64,000 nt of DNA from Photobacterium sp. GJ3. GTDB lineage: Bacteria > Pseudomonadota > Gammaproteobacteria > Enterobacterales > Vibrionaceae. Location: NCBI RefSeq assembly GCF_018199995.1, contig NZ_CP073578.1, positions 930,001 through 994,000 of the forward strand, given 5' to 3'. The notes beneath the pieces were generated by a model that was given only the letters and a program-made list of their open reading frames with translations, was not told the DNA's origin and did no database searches. Positions 28,896-38,468 of the stretch are shown here, one piece after another (positions within the stretch are counted from its first letter, which is position 1; each line of letters opens with the position of its first letter). The translations under genes were made by a program, and so were the position numbers.

Positions 28896-29348
28896 TTACA
28901 TGGATTGGATCTTTTCCCATTGTGTAATCAGCTCATTCAATGCTTGCTGAAGTGTCTCTGTGCGGGTCGTCACTGCAGATGGCTTGGCAACCTGTACAAG
29001 AATGGGCTGATCAAGACGAAGCACTTCTTTGATGTTTGGTCTGCCCTGAGACGAATAATTTTTCGGGAAATAAGCTGTGGTCACTTCTTTTAGGGGCAAG
29101 AAACCTGTGCGGGCTGCGCCAATGTCGACAAATGCTGCTTCGAGAGACGGCTCAATGCGGCAGATCCTTCCTTTATAAATTTCATTGTGTTGTGTGACAT
29201 GATTTATCGGGTCTGTGATTTCACAGAACTGGTACTGAAAGTTGTCGTCCAGTTTAAAATATCGCGGGCTCGGCTTTGGCGTTGCCAGCTCGTTGAGCCA
29301 GGCAATCACTTGTCCAATCATTGAGTGCACCATCTGAGAAATAAGCAT
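28896..29348 (-). CDS. Stand-alone RNase E-type S1 domain protein
   Basis: 150 residues. Residues about 56-120 match the S1 domain of the RNase E encoded 1.6 kb away: by hand I count 47 identities in 65 positions, including [19 protein letters not shown] and [10 protein letters not shown]. The catalytic, 5'-sensor and zinc-link parts are absent, and both the N-terminal 55 and C-terminal 30 residues are unrelated. The DNA differs from rne at many synonymous sites, so this is not a recent partial copy, and the intact frame suggests selection. It may bind RNA or interfere with RNase E; that is inference. No clear RBS precedes the ATG at 29348, so the start is uncertain. Confidence 0.75.
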   Translation of the reverse strand: MLISQMVHSMIGQVIAWLNELATPKPSPRYFKLDDNFQYQFCEITDPINHVTQHNEIYKGRICRIEPSLEAAFVDIGAARTGFLPLKEVTTAYFPKNYSSQGRPNIKEVLRLDQPILVQVAKPSAVTTRTETLQQALNELITQWEKIQSM

Positions 29349-29496
29349 CGGGTTTCTTATGCCATTCTATCAAGCGGCAATTTGCAACCCGGGCTTAAGA
29401 AAACAGGATGATTCTGGCAGAAAAAAGTGAGGATATTGGGCAGGGGGTGCTCAGGCCTTTGCGCCTGAGCATTTGAAACGGATGAAATCATGGCGT

Positions 29497-30078
29497 TTAC
29501 AGCACAGCGACGCCGTGTTTTGCAAGCAGTTCACGTAGTGCAATCAGCGGTAAACCGACCAGTGTATTCGGGTCGCGTCCATCGAGCCGATCGAAGAGTG
29601 CAATGCCCAACCCTTCACTTTTAAAGCTGCCTGCACACTGAAGGGGTTGTTCCCGTGCGATATAATTACGAATTTCATCTTCACTGAGGGTCCGGAAGTG
29701 AACATGAAAGGGCTCACAGATCACGTCACTTGTGTCGTCGACAGCGTTGTAAACACAGAGTCCGGTGTAGAAAGTGACTGTCTGACCACTGGCAGCTTTC
29801 AGTTGCGCGCAGGCATTCTCTGGCGTGTGTGGTTTACCGACGATGGATCCGTTGATGACGCAGACTTGATCCGAACCGATAATCAAATGCGTGGGATAGT
29901 TATCACGGCATGCTTTGGCCTTGGCTTCGGCAAGACGCTTGACCAGCATTTCTGCGGTTTCTCCCGGTAAAGGCGTTTCGTCGGTATTGGGTGCGGCACA
30001 GTCGAAGGGCAGCCCCAGTTTTTCAAGCAGGCTGCGCCGGAACGGGGAGGTGGAGGCCAAAATTAAAGCATGATTCAT
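29497..30078 (-). CDS. Maf-family nucleotide pyrophosphatase (YceF type)
   Basis: 193 residues. [17 protein letters not shown] at the N-terminus and SDQV ([10 protein letters not shown]) are Maf signatures. The YceF subgroup hydrolyses 7-methyl-GTP and related modified nucleotides; the E. coli gene also lies beside rluC and yceD, in support. It diverges from yceD. Cytoplasmic. Confidence 0.92.
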   Translation of the reverse strand: MNHALILASTSPFRRSLLEKLGLPFDCAAPNTDETPLPGETAEMLVKRLAEAKAKACRDNYPTHLIIGSDQVCVINGSIVGKPHTPENACAQLKAASGQTVTFYTGLCVYNAVDDTSDVICEPFHVHFRTLSEDEIRNYIAREQPLQCAGSFKSEGLGIALFDRLDGRDPNTLVGLPLIALRELLAKHGVAVL

Positions 30079-30253
30079 GTTTGGATGTTGTCCGGTTTGA
30101 TTCAGTGTGAAACGAAAGAGCGAGACGTTGAAATTTACGCTAGTTTTAACCTTGAACCAACCTTATTATACCCGCCGTGACATGACCCTGAACGGACACA
30201 CCAAACCCCTGTACGGGAAATGGTCAAAAGCTGGGATTTCGGACACATTTCCT

Positions 30254-30282
30254 TTGACTCAAACCAATTAGAAGGCTAATAT
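30254..30282 (+). promoter_or_regulatory. Sigma-70 promoter of yceD-rpmF-plsX-fab cluster
   Basis: TTGACT (30254-30259), 17-nt spacer, TAATAT (30277-30282). Transcription would start at about 30288-30290, only 2-4 nt before the yceD ATG at 30292. Confidence 0.75.
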
Positions 30283-30291
30283 TCGCGCCCT

Positions 30292-30822
30292 ATGCAAAAG
30301 GTAAAATTGCCGCTGACGGTCGATCCGGTCCGCGCCGCTCAAAAAAAGCTCGACTATGATGGCATCATCAAAGCCGAGCTTTTAGAGCGTCTGGCTGAAT
30401 CAGCTTACAGCGTTTTAAGTGATGCAAACGTCACCTTATCATTTGACTTTGACCAGCGTCATATGGCGTACATGCGTGGGCATGCAGACGTCGATGTGAT
30501 GCTAACCTGCCAGCGATGTCAGGAAGAATTCCAACACCATTACCGTGTGGATTTCTGTTACAGTCCGCTCCTCAAACCCGAGGAAGCAGATGAGTTTCCG
30601 GAAGCTTATGAGCCGGCTGAAGTCGACGAAAATGGTGAGATCAATTTACTTCAGATCATCGAAGATGAGTTGATTCTGGAGTTACCGCAAGTCCCAATGC
30701 ACGATGAGGCGGACTGTCCAGTCTCCGCATCAGGCATGAGCTTCGGTGAGATCCCTGTTGCTGATGAGCGTCCGAATCCGTTTGCAGTATTAAAAAACTT
30801 GAGTAAAAGTAATAAGGAGTAG
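30292..30822 (+). CDS. yceD: 23S rRNA accumulation protein YceD (DUF177)
   Basis: 176 residues. The start MQKVKLPLT is the known N-terminus of the family, so the ATG at 30292 is firm. A C-x2-C pair lies in [10 protein letters not shown], and a Cys near ADCPVS and FGEIP and [10 protein letters not shown] complete the DUF177 pattern. It is known to be needed for normal 23S rRNA levels. It is cotranscribed with rpmF, 5 nt away. No Shine-Dalgarno site precedes it: the nearest AAGG is 16 nt away and would lie upstream of the predicted transcription start. Confidence 0.95.
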   Translation: MQKVKLPLTVDPVRAAQKKLDYDGIIKAELLERLAESAYSVLSDANVTLSFDFDQRHMAYMRGHADVDVMLTCQRCQEEFQHHYRVDFCYSPLLKPEEADEFPEAYEPAEVDENGEINLLQIIEDELILELPQVPMHDEADCPVSASGMSFGEIPVADERPNPFAVLKNLSKSNKE

Positions 30823-30827
30823 GGTTA

Positions 30828-30998
30828 ATGGCCGTACAAAAGAGCAAAAAATCACGTTCAGCACGTGGTATGCGTCGTTCACACGATGCCCTGACTACCG
30901 CGGCTGTATCTGTTGATCAGAACAGCGGTGAAACCCATCTGCGTCACCACGTGACTGCTGACGGTTTCTACCGTGGCCGCAAGGTTATCAACAAATAA
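30828..30998 (+). CDS. rpmF: 50S ribosomal protein L32
   Basis: 56 residues, starting [20 protein letters not shown] and ending [10 protein letters not shown], the full L32. Basic and lacking a zinc knuckle, as in the gammaproteobacterial form. An AAGGAGTAGGG site precedes the ATG. Lies between yceD and plsX in the conserved ribosome/lipid operon. Confidence 0.98.
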   Translation: MAVQKSKKSRSARGMRRSHDALTTAAVSVDQNSGETHLRHHVTADGFYRGRKVINK

Positions 30999-31007
30999 GG
31001 TTGAGCC

Positions 31008-32036
31008 TTGACTGGTCTAACCGTTGCACTTGATGCAATGGGTGGGGATTTCGGTCCTCAGGTAACAGTGCCTGCCGCCGTGCAGGCACTGTTACAATAC
31101 CCGTCGCTAAATCTGCTGCTCTATGGTGATCAGAGTGCTATCACCACACAACTCTCGTCTCTGAACCATCTTCATCATCCCCGTTTAACTATTGTTCACT
31201 GCGATCATGCGATTGCGGATCATACGCGTCCGTCGCAAGCTTTGCGTCAGAGTCAGGGCTCATCGATGCGCCGTGCTTTAGACGCTGTAGCTGAAGGCGA
31301 AGCCGATGCCTGCGTGAGTGCCGGCAATACCGGTGCCTTAATGGCGCTCGCCCGTTATTCTCTGAAACAACTCCCCGGCGTAGAGCGCCCGGCACTGGTT
31401 TCTGCCATTCCTAGCCGCACAGGTGGAAAAACCTGGCTGCTTGATCTGGGCGCAAATGTGTCTTGTGACGCTGATACCTTATTTCAGTTTGCGGTGATGG
31501 GCTCTGTGTTGGCTGAACAGGAAATGACCGGGCGTCCGCCCAGAGTCGCTTTGCTCAATATTGGTTCGGAAGAAATTAAAGGCAATGATCTCGTCAAACG
31601 CTGTGCCTCTATGCTAAGTCGCTCCCAAGATGTCCATTATATTGGATACGTTGAGGGCAATGAGCTTTATGATGGCAAGGCTGATGTGATTGTCTGTGAT
31701 GGGTTTGTCGGCAATGTAAGCCTGAAAACCAGCGAAGGGGTTGCTAATCTCTTTATAGACAGCTTTAAACGTGCGGTCAGCCAGCACCCGCTGAAACGTA
31801 TTTTGGCTAAGTGGCTGTTTCGTGACCTGTTCCGAGAGCTGCAAAGCCTGAACCCCGACCAGTACAATGGCGCAAGTCTGTTAGGATTGCGCGGTATTGT
31901 CGTGAAAAGCCATGGAAGTGCTGATATTGCTGCCTTTACCAATGCGATTGGTGAAGCAGTACATGAAATCAAGCGGAAGATACCGACAAGAATTAGTGAC
32001 CGTTTGGAACACGTACTACTTGAGAGGCATTATTAG
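31008..32036 (+). CDS. plsX: Phosphate acyltransferase PlsX
   Basis: Makes acyl-phosphate from acyl-ACP for phospholipid synthesis; peripheral membrane protein. 342 residues. The N-terminus [14 protein letters not shown] and the central [14 protein letters not shown] and [13 protein letters not shown] are diagnostic. The start is TTG 31008 with AAGG upstream. It follows rpmF by 9 nt and precedes fabH by 5 nt, so it is in the same transcript. Confidence 0.97.
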   Translation: MTGLTVALDAMGGDFGPQVTVPAAVQALLQYPSLNLLLYGDQSAITTQLSSLNHLHHPRLTIVHCDHAIADHTRPSQALRQSQGSSMRRALDAVAEGEADACVSAGNTGALMALARYSLKQLPGVERPALVSAIPSRTGGKTWLLDLGANVSCDADTLFQFAVMGSVLAEQEMTGRPPRVALLNIGSEEIKGNDLVKRCASMLSRSQDVHYIGYVEGNELYDGKADVIVCDGFVGNVSLKTSEGVANLFIDSFKRAVSQHPLKRILAKWLFRDLFRELQSLNPDQYNGASLLGLRGIVVKSHGSADIAAFTNAIGEAVHEIKRKIPTRISDRLEHVLLERHY

Positions 32037-32041
32037 TCTTC

Positions 32042-32998
32042 ATGTATAGCAGAATTTTAGGTACAGGCAGCTACCTGCCACAACAGGTTCGCACCAATGC
32101 GGATCTGGAAAAAATGGTGGATACCAGTGACGAGTGGATTGTTGCCCGTACAGGTATCCGTGAGCGCCGAATTGCCTCTGAAGAAGAGACGGTCGCAGTC
32201 ATGGGCTACCATGCATCCGCCCGTGCCATGGAAATGGCCGGTGTTTCAGCCGATGACATTGATCTGATTATTGTGGCCACAACCTCAGCCAGTCATGCGT
32301 TTCCTTCTGCGGCCTGTCAGGTGCAGGGCATGCTGGGTGTGAAAGGTTGTCCGGCGTTTGATCTGGCAGCAGCATGCTCTGGATTCGTGTATGCCTTGAG
32401 CGTTGCCGATCAGCACATTAAAACCGGTATGGCGAAACATGTGCTGGTGATTGGCGCAGATGCCCTGTCACACAAGTGTGACCCGGATGATCGTTCAACG
32501 ATCATTTTGTTTGGCGACGGTGCAGGTGCCGTAGTTCTGGGTGCCAGCGAAGAAGCCGGTATCATTTCGACCCATCTGCATGCTGACGGCCATTTTGGCG
32601 GCTTGCTGAGCCTTGCCGTGCCTGAGCATGGTGAAAGCTTTGACAGTGACAAGTGGCTCTATATGGCGGGTAACGAAGTCTTCAAGGTGGCGGTGACACA
32701 GCTGTCTAATCTGGTGAAAGATACCTTAGCTGCCAACAATATGGATAAATCTGAGTTGGACTGGCTGGTACCACACCAGGCAAATTTAAGAATTATTACA
32801 GCGACGGCCAAAAAGCTGTCGATGTCGATGGATCAGGTTGTGGTGACGCTGGATAAACAAGGCAATACCTCAGCCGCGACTGTCCCTGCTGCACTGGATG
32901 AAGCTGTGCGTGATGGCCGGATTCAGCGAGGACAGATGCTATTGCTGGAAGCCTTTGGTGGTGGTTTCACCTGGGGTTCGGCATTAGTCAAATTCTGA
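32042..32998 (+). CDS. fabH: 3-oxoacyl-ACP synthase III (FabH)
   Basis: Condenses acetyl-CoA with malonyl-ACP, starting fatty-acid synthesis. 318 residues. The Cys of [10 protein letters not shown] (near residue 112), the His of VPHQANLRI, and the Asn of the [12 protein letters not shown] loop form the usual triad. The ATG lies 5 nt after the plsX stop. An attenuator-like hairpin lies downstream before fabD. Confidence 0.97.
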   Translation: MYSRILGTGSYLPQQVRTNADLEKMVDTSDEWIVARTGIRERRIASEEETVAVMGYHASARAMEMAGVSADDIDLIIVATTSASHAFPSAACQVQGMLGVKGCPAFDLAAACSGFVYALSVADQHIKTGMAKHVLVIGADALSHKCDPDDRSTIILFGDGAGAVVLGASEEAGIISTHLHADGHFGGLLSLAVPEHGESFDSDKWLYMAGNEVFKVAVTQLSNLVKDTLAANNMDKSELDWLVPHQANLRIITATAKKLSMSMDQVVVTLDKQGNTSAATVPAALDEAVRDGRIQRGQMLLLEAFGGGFTWGSALVKF

Positions 32999-33069
32999 TT
33001 GAAATGCATAATTTTAATACTGTGGCACGGGACGCACGTATCCATGTCGGTCCCGCAGCCGCAACAATG

Positions 33070-33094
33070 ATGGCATCTTTGATGCCATTTCTCT
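33070..33094 (+). terminator. Attenuator-like hairpin between fabH and fabD
   Basis: ATGGCATC, loop TTT, GATGCCAT, followed by TTCTCTTT. Imperfect T run, so partial termination or mRNA processing rather than a full stop is likely. Confidence 0.45.
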
Positions 33095-33112
33095 TTGTAG
33101 AAGGATTTCTGA

Positions 33113-34036
33113 ATGTCTAAGTTCGCGATTGTTTTTCCTGGGCAGGGTTCTCAGGCTGTCGGTATGCTGGCAGAGCTGGCCGAACAATATGAAAGCGTCC
33201 AGCAAACGTTTGCCGAAGCATCTGAAGTTCTGGGTTACGACCTGTGGGCACTGGTTCAGAACGGACCTGCTGAAGCATTGAATGAAACACACCGTACTCA
33301 ACCTGCACTGCTGACTGCATCTGTAGCGATCTGGCGTGTGTGGCAGGCTGAAGGCGGTGCACAGCCAGCAGTCCTGGCAGGTCACAGCCTGGGTGAATAT
33401 TCTGCACTGGTCTGTGCAGGTGTTCTGGATTTTAAAGATGCCGTGAAGCTGGTTGAGCTGCGTGGTCAACTGATGCAGGAAGCTGTACCAGCGGGTGTGG
33501 GTGCCATGTCAGCCATTATTGGTCTGGAAAACGACGCCATCGCAACAGCTTGTGAAGAAGCGGCGCAGGGCGAAGTGGTTGCTCCGGTGAACTTCAACTC
33601 ACCGGGTCAGGTGGTGATTGCGGGCCACAAAGCTGCGGTTGAGCGTGCCAATGAGCTGTGTAAGGCCGCTGGTGCCAAGCGTGCACTGCCGCTGCCTGTT
33701 TCTGTGCCTTCTCACTGTGAACTGATGAAGCCTGCAGCCGAGAAACTGGCGCAAGCACTGGAATCCGTTGCATTTAACACACCGGCAATTCCAATGATTA
33801 ACAATGCAGATGTCGCGACTGAAACCGATCCGGCTGCGATTAAGCTGGCGCTGGTCAAGCAGTTGTATGGCCCGGTTCGCTGGACCGAATCTGTTGAGCG
33901 GATGGCTGCGGAAGGTGTTGAGCTACTGCTGGAAGTCGGTCCGGGTAAAGTCCTGACGGGTCTGACCAAGCGGATTGTGAAGTCACTCAACGGTGCTGCC
34001 GTGAACGATTCTGCAAGCCTGGCGGCTGCGAAGTAA
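33113..34036 (+). CDS. fabD: Malonyl-CoA:ACP transacylase (FabD)
   Basis: 307 residues. FPGQGSQAVGM at the N-terminus, the nucleophile in GHSLGEYSAL (Ser near residue 92), and the His of VPSHCELM are in place, as is the late LEVGPGKVLTGL segment. Moves malonyl from CoA to ACP. It has an AAGGA site upstream. Confidence 0.97.
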   Translation: MSKFAIVFPGQGSQAVGMLAELAEQYESVQQTFAEASEVLGYDLWALVQNGPAEALNETHRTQPALLTASVAIWRVWQAEGGAQPAVLAGHSLGEYSALVCAGVLDFKDAVKLVELRGQLMQEAVPAGVGAMSAIIGLENDAIATACEEAAQGEVVAPVNFNSPGQVVIAGHKAAVERANELCKAAGAKRALPLPVSVPSHCELMKPAAEKLAQALESVAFNTPAIPMINNADVATETDPAAIKLALVKQLYGPVRWTESVERMAAEGVELLLEVGPGKVLTGLTKRIVKSLNGAAVNDSASLAAAK

Positions 34037-34133
34037 TTCATATTTTTCCGTGGCACAGAATAAGAATCACGCCACGGAGAAATTTTTCATCAGCCTGTCA
34101 AACTAAGACAGTGCTATATAAAGAGGAATAAAC

Positions 34134-34868
34134 ATGAGCCTGCAAGGTAAAGTTGCTCTGGTAACAGGTGCAAGCCGTGGTATTGGTCGTGCAATTGCCG
34201 AAATTCTGGTTGAACGCGGTGCGACTGTAATTGGTACAGCAACTTCAGAAAGCGGTGCAGAAGCGATCAGCGCTTATCTGGGCGAGCACGGTAAAGGTCT
34301 GGCATTGAATGTGACTTCTCCTGAGTCAATTGAAGCCGTCCTGAAGCAGATCAAAGACGAATTCGGTGAAGTTGATATTCTGGTGAACAACGCTGGCATC
34401 ACACGTGACAACCTGCTGATGCGGATGAAAGATGACGAGTGGCAGGACATTATTGACACCAACCTGACCTCAATTTTCCGTCTGTCGAAAGCTGTGCTAC
34501 GGTCAATGATGAAAAAACGTTATGGTCGTATTATCAGCATTGGTTCTGTGGTGGGAACCATGGGAAATGCAGGACAGACCAACTATTCTGCAGCCAAAGC
34601 AGGCCTGATTGGTTTCACCAAATCGATGGCCCGCGAAGTGGCCTCTCGCGGAATTACTGTGAATGCAGTGGCGCCTGGTTTCATCGAAACTGATATGACC
34701 AAAGCGCTGAATGACGATCAACGTGCCTCCACGCTGTCTGCTGTTCCGGCAGGTCGCTTGGGTGAGCCGCGTGAAATTGCAGCAGCAGTTGCATTTTTAG
34801 CTTCTGACGATGCTGGTTACGTAACCGGCGAAACGCTGCATGTGAACGGCGGCATGTACATGATTTAA
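34134..34868 (+). CDS. fabG: 3-oxoacyl-ACP reductase (FabG)
   Basis: Short-chain dehydrogenase, 244 residues. NADPH-binding TGASRGIG, NNAGITRDNLLMRM, and the catalytic Ser-Tyr-Lys (SIGSVVGTMGNAGQTNYSAAKAG) are complete. Reduces beta-ketoacyl-ACP in the elongation cycle. The AGAGGAA site is close to the ATG. There are about 100 nt of gap on the fabD side and about 155 nt on the acpP side. Confidence 0.97.
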   Translation: MSLQGKVALVTGASRGIGRAIAEILVERGATVIGTATSESGAEAISAYLGEHGKGLALNVTSPESIEAVLKQIKDEFGEVDILVNNAGITRDNLLMRMKDDEWQDIIDTNLTSIFRLSKAVLRSMMKKRYGRIISIGSVVGTMGNAGQTNYSAAKAGLIGFTKSMAREVASRGITVNAVAPGFIETDMTKALNDDQRASTLSAVPAGRLGEPREIAAAVAFLASDDAGYVTGETLHVNGGMYMI

Positions 34869-35025
34869 GCAAAAAGTTGAAATCTTTTTGGATGCAAGTC
34901 AAACTCAGATAGATTTCACGCGGAATCGTGGTTTGACCAGCACCCTTAGTGTTGCAACTTTTACAGTAATGAATAAACTACAGCAAATCGCAAAAGCGAA
35001 CTCTTGTTTAAGGAAATAGATTAGT

Positions 35026-35265
35026 ATGAGCAACATCGAAGAACGCGTAAAAAAAATCATCGTTGAGCAGCTGGGCGTAGATGAGTCTGAAGTAAAGAAC
35101 GAAGCTTCTTTTGTTGACGATCTGGGTGCTGACTCTCTGGATACTGTTGAGCTGGTAATGGCTCTGGAAGAAGAATTCGACACAGAAATTCCAGACGAAG
35201 AAGCTGAGAAAATCACAACAGTTCAGGCAGCGATCAACTACGTTCTGAGCGCTTCTGCTGAGTAA
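35026..35265 (+). CDS. acpP: Acyl carrier protein
   Basis: 79 residues, strongly acidic. The DSL motif in [10 protein letters not shown] holds the serine (about residue 37) that receives 4'-phosphopantetheine. Carries growing acyl chains in the cytoplasm. Codon use is that of a highly expressed gene. It is separated from fabG by about 155 nt, enough for a separate promoter. Confidence 0.98.
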   Translation: MSNIEERVKKIIVEQLGVDESEVKNEASFVDDLGADSLDTVELVMALEEEFDTEIPDEEAEKITTVQAAINYVLSASAE

Positions 35266-35281
35266 TTCTCAAGAACACTTC

Positions 35282-35308
35282 CAGGCGGTCTCCATGACCG
35301 CCTGATTT
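35282..35308 (+). terminator. Weak terminator or attenuator after acpP
   Basis: CAGGCGGTC, loop TCCAT, GACCGCCTG, followed by ATTT only. Probably partial termination that keeps acpP transcripts more abundant than fabF. Confidence 0.55.
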
Positions 35309-35353
35309 CATTTAAGCATTCAAGTTAATCCTTCATTCCCGGAGATATAAATC

Positions 35354-36592
35354 GTGTCAAAGCGTCGCGTAGTTGTAACTGGTATGGGTATGCTGTCACC
35401 AGTTGGCAATACTGTCGAATCTTCATGGAAAGCCTTACTGGCTGGCCAGAGTGGTATCAGCAATATTGAGCACTTCGATACGACTGATTTTGCAACCCGT
35501 TTTGCAGGTATGGTCAAAGACTTCAATTGCGAAGACTACATGTCCAAAAAAGATGCCCGTAAAATGGACCTGTTCATCCAGTACGGCGTGGCCGCTGGTA
35601 TTCAGGCGCTGAAAGACTCTGGTATTGAAGTCAGCGAAGGTAACGCTAGCCGTTTTGGTGTGGCGATTGGTTCTGGTATTGGTGGTCTGGGTCTGATTGA
35701 GCAGAATCACCAGGCAATGCTGGAAAAAGGTCCGCGCAAAATTAGCCCATTCTTCGTGCCGTCCACGATCGTGAATATGATCGCAGGTCACTTGTCGATT
35801 ATGTACGGTCTTCGCGGTCCGAATATTGCAATTTCTACAGCCTGTACGACTGGCTTGCATAACATTGGTCATGCTGCACGTATGATTGCATACGGCGATG
35901 CAGAGATGATGCTGGCCGGTGGTGCAGAGAAAGCATCAACGCCACTGGGTATGGGTGGTTTCGCTGCAGCGAAGGCACTGTCTACCCGTAACGATGATCC
36001 TCAGGGCGCATCTCGTCCTTGGGACAAAGAGCGTGACGGTTTCGTACTGGGCGATGGCGCCGGTATGATGGTTCTGGAAGAGTATGAGCACGCCAAAGCG
36101 CGCGGTGCGAAAATCTATGCGGAACTGGTCGGCTTTGGTATGAGTGGCGATGCTTATCACATGACGTCCCCAAGCGCGGATGGTTCAGGTGGTGCTCTGG
36201 CGATGGAAGCTGCGATTCGCGATGCTGGCATCCGTCCTGATCAATTGGGCTACGTGAATGCTCACGGCACTTCAACGCCTGCTGGTGATGTCGCTGAAAC
36301 ACTGGGCATTAAGCGCGCGCTGGGTGATGCAGTCAACAATGTGCTGGTTTCTTCAACCAAGTCGATGACAGGTCACCTGTTGGGTGCTGCGGGTTCTGTT
36401 GAATCAATTATTACTGTGATGTCTCTGGTTGATCAGGCGGTACCGCCAACAATCAACCTGGAGAATCCAGACGAAGGTTGTGACCTGGACTACGTGCCGG
36501 GCGAAGCTCGCCAAGTGAAGATGGAGTATGCCCTGTGTAACTCCTTCGGTTTTGGCGGTACAAACGGTTCGCTTCTGTTCAAGAAAATCTAA
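35354..36592 (+). CDS. fabF: 3-oxoacyl-ACP synthase II (FabF)
   Basis: 412 residues, condensing enzyme of the elongation cycle. The Cys of [12 protein letters not shown] (near 163), the His of [11 protein letters not shown] and the His of TGHLLGAAG make the C-H-H triad. The start is GTG 35354, after GGAGA, encoding [12 protein letters not shown]. Ends ahead of a strong terminator, so pabC-mltG-tmk-holB is at least partly separate. Confidence 0.97.
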   Translation: MSKRRVVVTGMGMLSPVGNTVESSWKALLAGQSGISNIEHFDTTDFATRFAGMVKDFNCEDYMSKKDARKMDLFIQYGVAAGIQALKDSGIEVSEGNASRFGVAIGSGIGGLGLIEQNHQAMLEKGPRKISPFFVPSTIVNMIAGHLSIMYGLRGPNIAISTACTTGLHNIGHAARMIAYGDAEMMLAGGAEKASTPLGMGGFAAAKALSTRNDDPQGASRPWDKERDGFVLGDGAGMMVLEEYEHAKARGAKIYAELVGFGMSGDAYHMTSPSADGSGGALAMEAAIRDAGIRPDQLGYVNAHGTSTPAGDVAETLGIKRALGDAVNNVLVSSTKSMTGHLLGAAGSVESIITVMSLVDQAVPPTINLENPDEGCDLDYVPGEARQVKMEYALCNSFGFGGTNGSLLFKKI

Positions 36593-36610
36593 GTCAAATC
36601 TGTTATGCTG

Positions 36611-36643
36611 AACGGCCCGGTTGAATGACCGGGCCGTTTTTTT
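36611..36643 (+). terminator. Strong terminator between fabF and pabC
   Basis: AACGGCCCGG, loop TTGAATGA, CCGGGCCGTT followed by T5. It ends only 12 nt before the pabC start codon. Confidence 0.88.
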
Positions 36644-36655
36644 ATGGGGTATCCG

Positions 36656-37464
36656 ATGGTGTGGATCAACGGTGTTGAAGCCGACAAAATGAGCGTCGCT
36701 GATCGGGCTTTCCAATATGGGGATGGCTGTTTTACCACGATTCTGGTCGAGCAGGGTGCCCCGAGGCTTTGGTCACAACATTTAACCCGGCTGAAGCTGA
36801 CGCTACAAAAGCTGAACATTGCTGCGCCCGAGTGGTCGCACATAACAGAGACAGTCATGTCTGTGGCACAAGGATACCCGCACAAAGGTGTGATTAAGGT
36901 ATTCGTCAGTCGTGGCGCTGGTGGTCGGGGTTATAGTCCGGCCGGATGTCAGGACACTCAGGTTGTGGTGTCCGATTTTCCCTGGCCTGCGCATTATGCT
37001 CAATGGCAGCAAGAAGGCATCGAGCTGGGTGTTTGCCATCAGCGGCTTGGCTTGTCTCCGATGCTGGCTGGCCTGAAGCATGCGAATCGACTTGAACAGG
37101 TGCTGCTCAAGCAGGAAATTGATGCAAATGGCTGGCTGGATGCCGTGGTCCTGGATGCGAATGGTGATGTAGCGGAAACCTGCGCTTCGAACATTTTCTG
37201 GCGAAAAGGAAATACGCTGTATACCCCGAGCTCAGTCTGGCTGGTGTCCATGGCTTGATGCGGGCACATGTTTGTGAACTGGCCGCTGCACAGGGGTTTT
37301 GTCTGGTGTATGTGAAAAGCACACTGGATGACTTGCTTTGCGCAGATGAAGTCTTTATTACTAATGCGCTCATGGCTTTGGTGCCCGTGACGAAAATTCA
37401 ACATAAAACGTACCAAGAACGGCGTGCGTTAGAAGCGATAACGAAGAGGTTGTACTCGTGCTAA
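36656..37464 (+). pseudogene. pabC: Aminodeoxychorismate lyase PabC, frame interrupted
   Basis: PLP-dependent class IV aminotransferase-fold enzyme that makes 4-aminobenzoate for folate. The first frame (36656-37258) has RAFQYGDGCFTT near the N-terminus and GLKHANRLEQVLLKQEID with the family pattern, then shifts to SSVWLVSMA and stops. The remainder sits one frame back: ELSLAGVHGLMRAHVCELAAAQGF...ADEVFITNALMALVPV, to TAA 37462-37464. One extra C in the CCCC run at 37224-37227 restores TPELSLAGVHGLM. Total about 270 residues, normal for PabC. The stop overlaps the mltG start. The loss would cost folate synthesis unless another enzyme serves, so a sequencing error is worth suspecting. Confidence 0.8.
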
Positions 37465-38468
37465 AAAAGTTGGCATTGGTGTTCGTTCTGCTGGGAGCAA
37501 TTCTGGCAGGTGGTGTGGGCTGGGCATATCTGCAGGTAAAAGCCAGTATTGATCAGCCCGTCGCTCAGTTAGAAGAACCGTATCTGACGGTCAGACCGGG
37601 AACAACGTTTCGGGGGCTGATCTACCAGTTGACTCAAATGGGGGTGATTGCTGAATCGCCCTGGACACGTTGGGTTGGCCGAATTGACCCGACTCTGGCG
37701 CGAATCAAAGCGGGCACTTACTCCATCGAACAGGCCCGGACGCTACGGGATGTATTGGTTACCGTTGCATCTGGTAAGGAATATCAATTCTCGATCACAC
37801 TGCTTGAAGGCGATCGGTTTACCGACTGGCTGAATGAGCTGGAAAATGCGCCGATGCTGAAACATGAGACGGCGCAGATGACTGAAGCCGACATTGCCAA
37901 AGCGATTGGGGCTGATGTGGATAAGCTGGAAGGCTATCTGTTACCCGAGACTTACCATTACACTGCCGGCACCTCAGATCTGGCGTTGCTGAAGCGCGCT
38001 TATGGCCATATGACCCAATTACTGGGTTCTGCCTGGGAAGACCGGGATGCGTCGATCCCGCTGAAAAACCCTTATGAAGTGTTGATCATGGCATCGATCA
38101 TCGAGAAAGAAACGGCCGTCGATGAAGAACGTGCCAAAGTGTCTTCTGTATTTATGAACCGTCTGCATAAAGGGATGCGGCTCCAAACGGATCCCACGGT
38201 GATTTATGGCATGGGAGATAAGTTTGACGGCAATATTCGCCGGAAGGACTTGCGGACGCCGACGCCATACAACACCTATACGATTTTTGGTCTGCCGCCG
38301 ACACCGATTGCGATGCCAAGTGCTGCTTCTGTTCTGGCGGCGGTAAAACCGGCGCAAACCAACTATTACTATTTCGTGGCTGACGGTAAAGGCGGTCATA
38401 CTTTTTCGAAAACCCTGAGCGAACACAATCGCGCTGTTCGTCAATATTTAAAGATACTCAAACAATAA
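37458..38468 (+). CDS. mltG: Endolytic murein transglycosylase MltG
   Basis: 336 residues; one N-terminal membrane helix ([21 protein letters not shown]), a LysM-like region, and the YceG/MltG catalytic domain with the active Glu in [15 protein letters not shown] (near residue 217) and TPYNTY...[10 protein letters not shown]. Cleaves nascent glycan strands and sets their length. The GTG start overlaps the pabC stop; its own TAA overlaps the tmk ATG (TAATG). Usual order in this operon. Confidence 0.95.
   Translation: MLKKLALVFVLLGAILAGGVGWAYLQVKASIDQPVAQLEEPYLTVRPGTTFRGLIYQLTQMGVIAESPWTRWVGRIDPTLARIKAGTYSIEQARTLRDVLVTVASGKEYQFSITLLEGDRFTDWLNELENAPMLKHETAQMTEADIAKAIGADVDKLEGYLLPETYHYTAGTSDLALLKRAYGHMTQLLGSAWEDRDASIPLKNPYEVLIMASIIEKETAVDEERAKVSSVFMNRLHKGMRLQTDPTVIYGMGDKFDGNIRRKDLRTPTPYNTYTIFGLPPTPIAMPSAASVLAAVKPAQTNYYYFVADGKGGHTFSKTLSEHNRAVRQYLKILKQ

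Noticed and set aside
29447-29471. Hairpin between the S1 protein gene and maf as terminator
   Set aside because: The stem is good but there is no T run on either strand.
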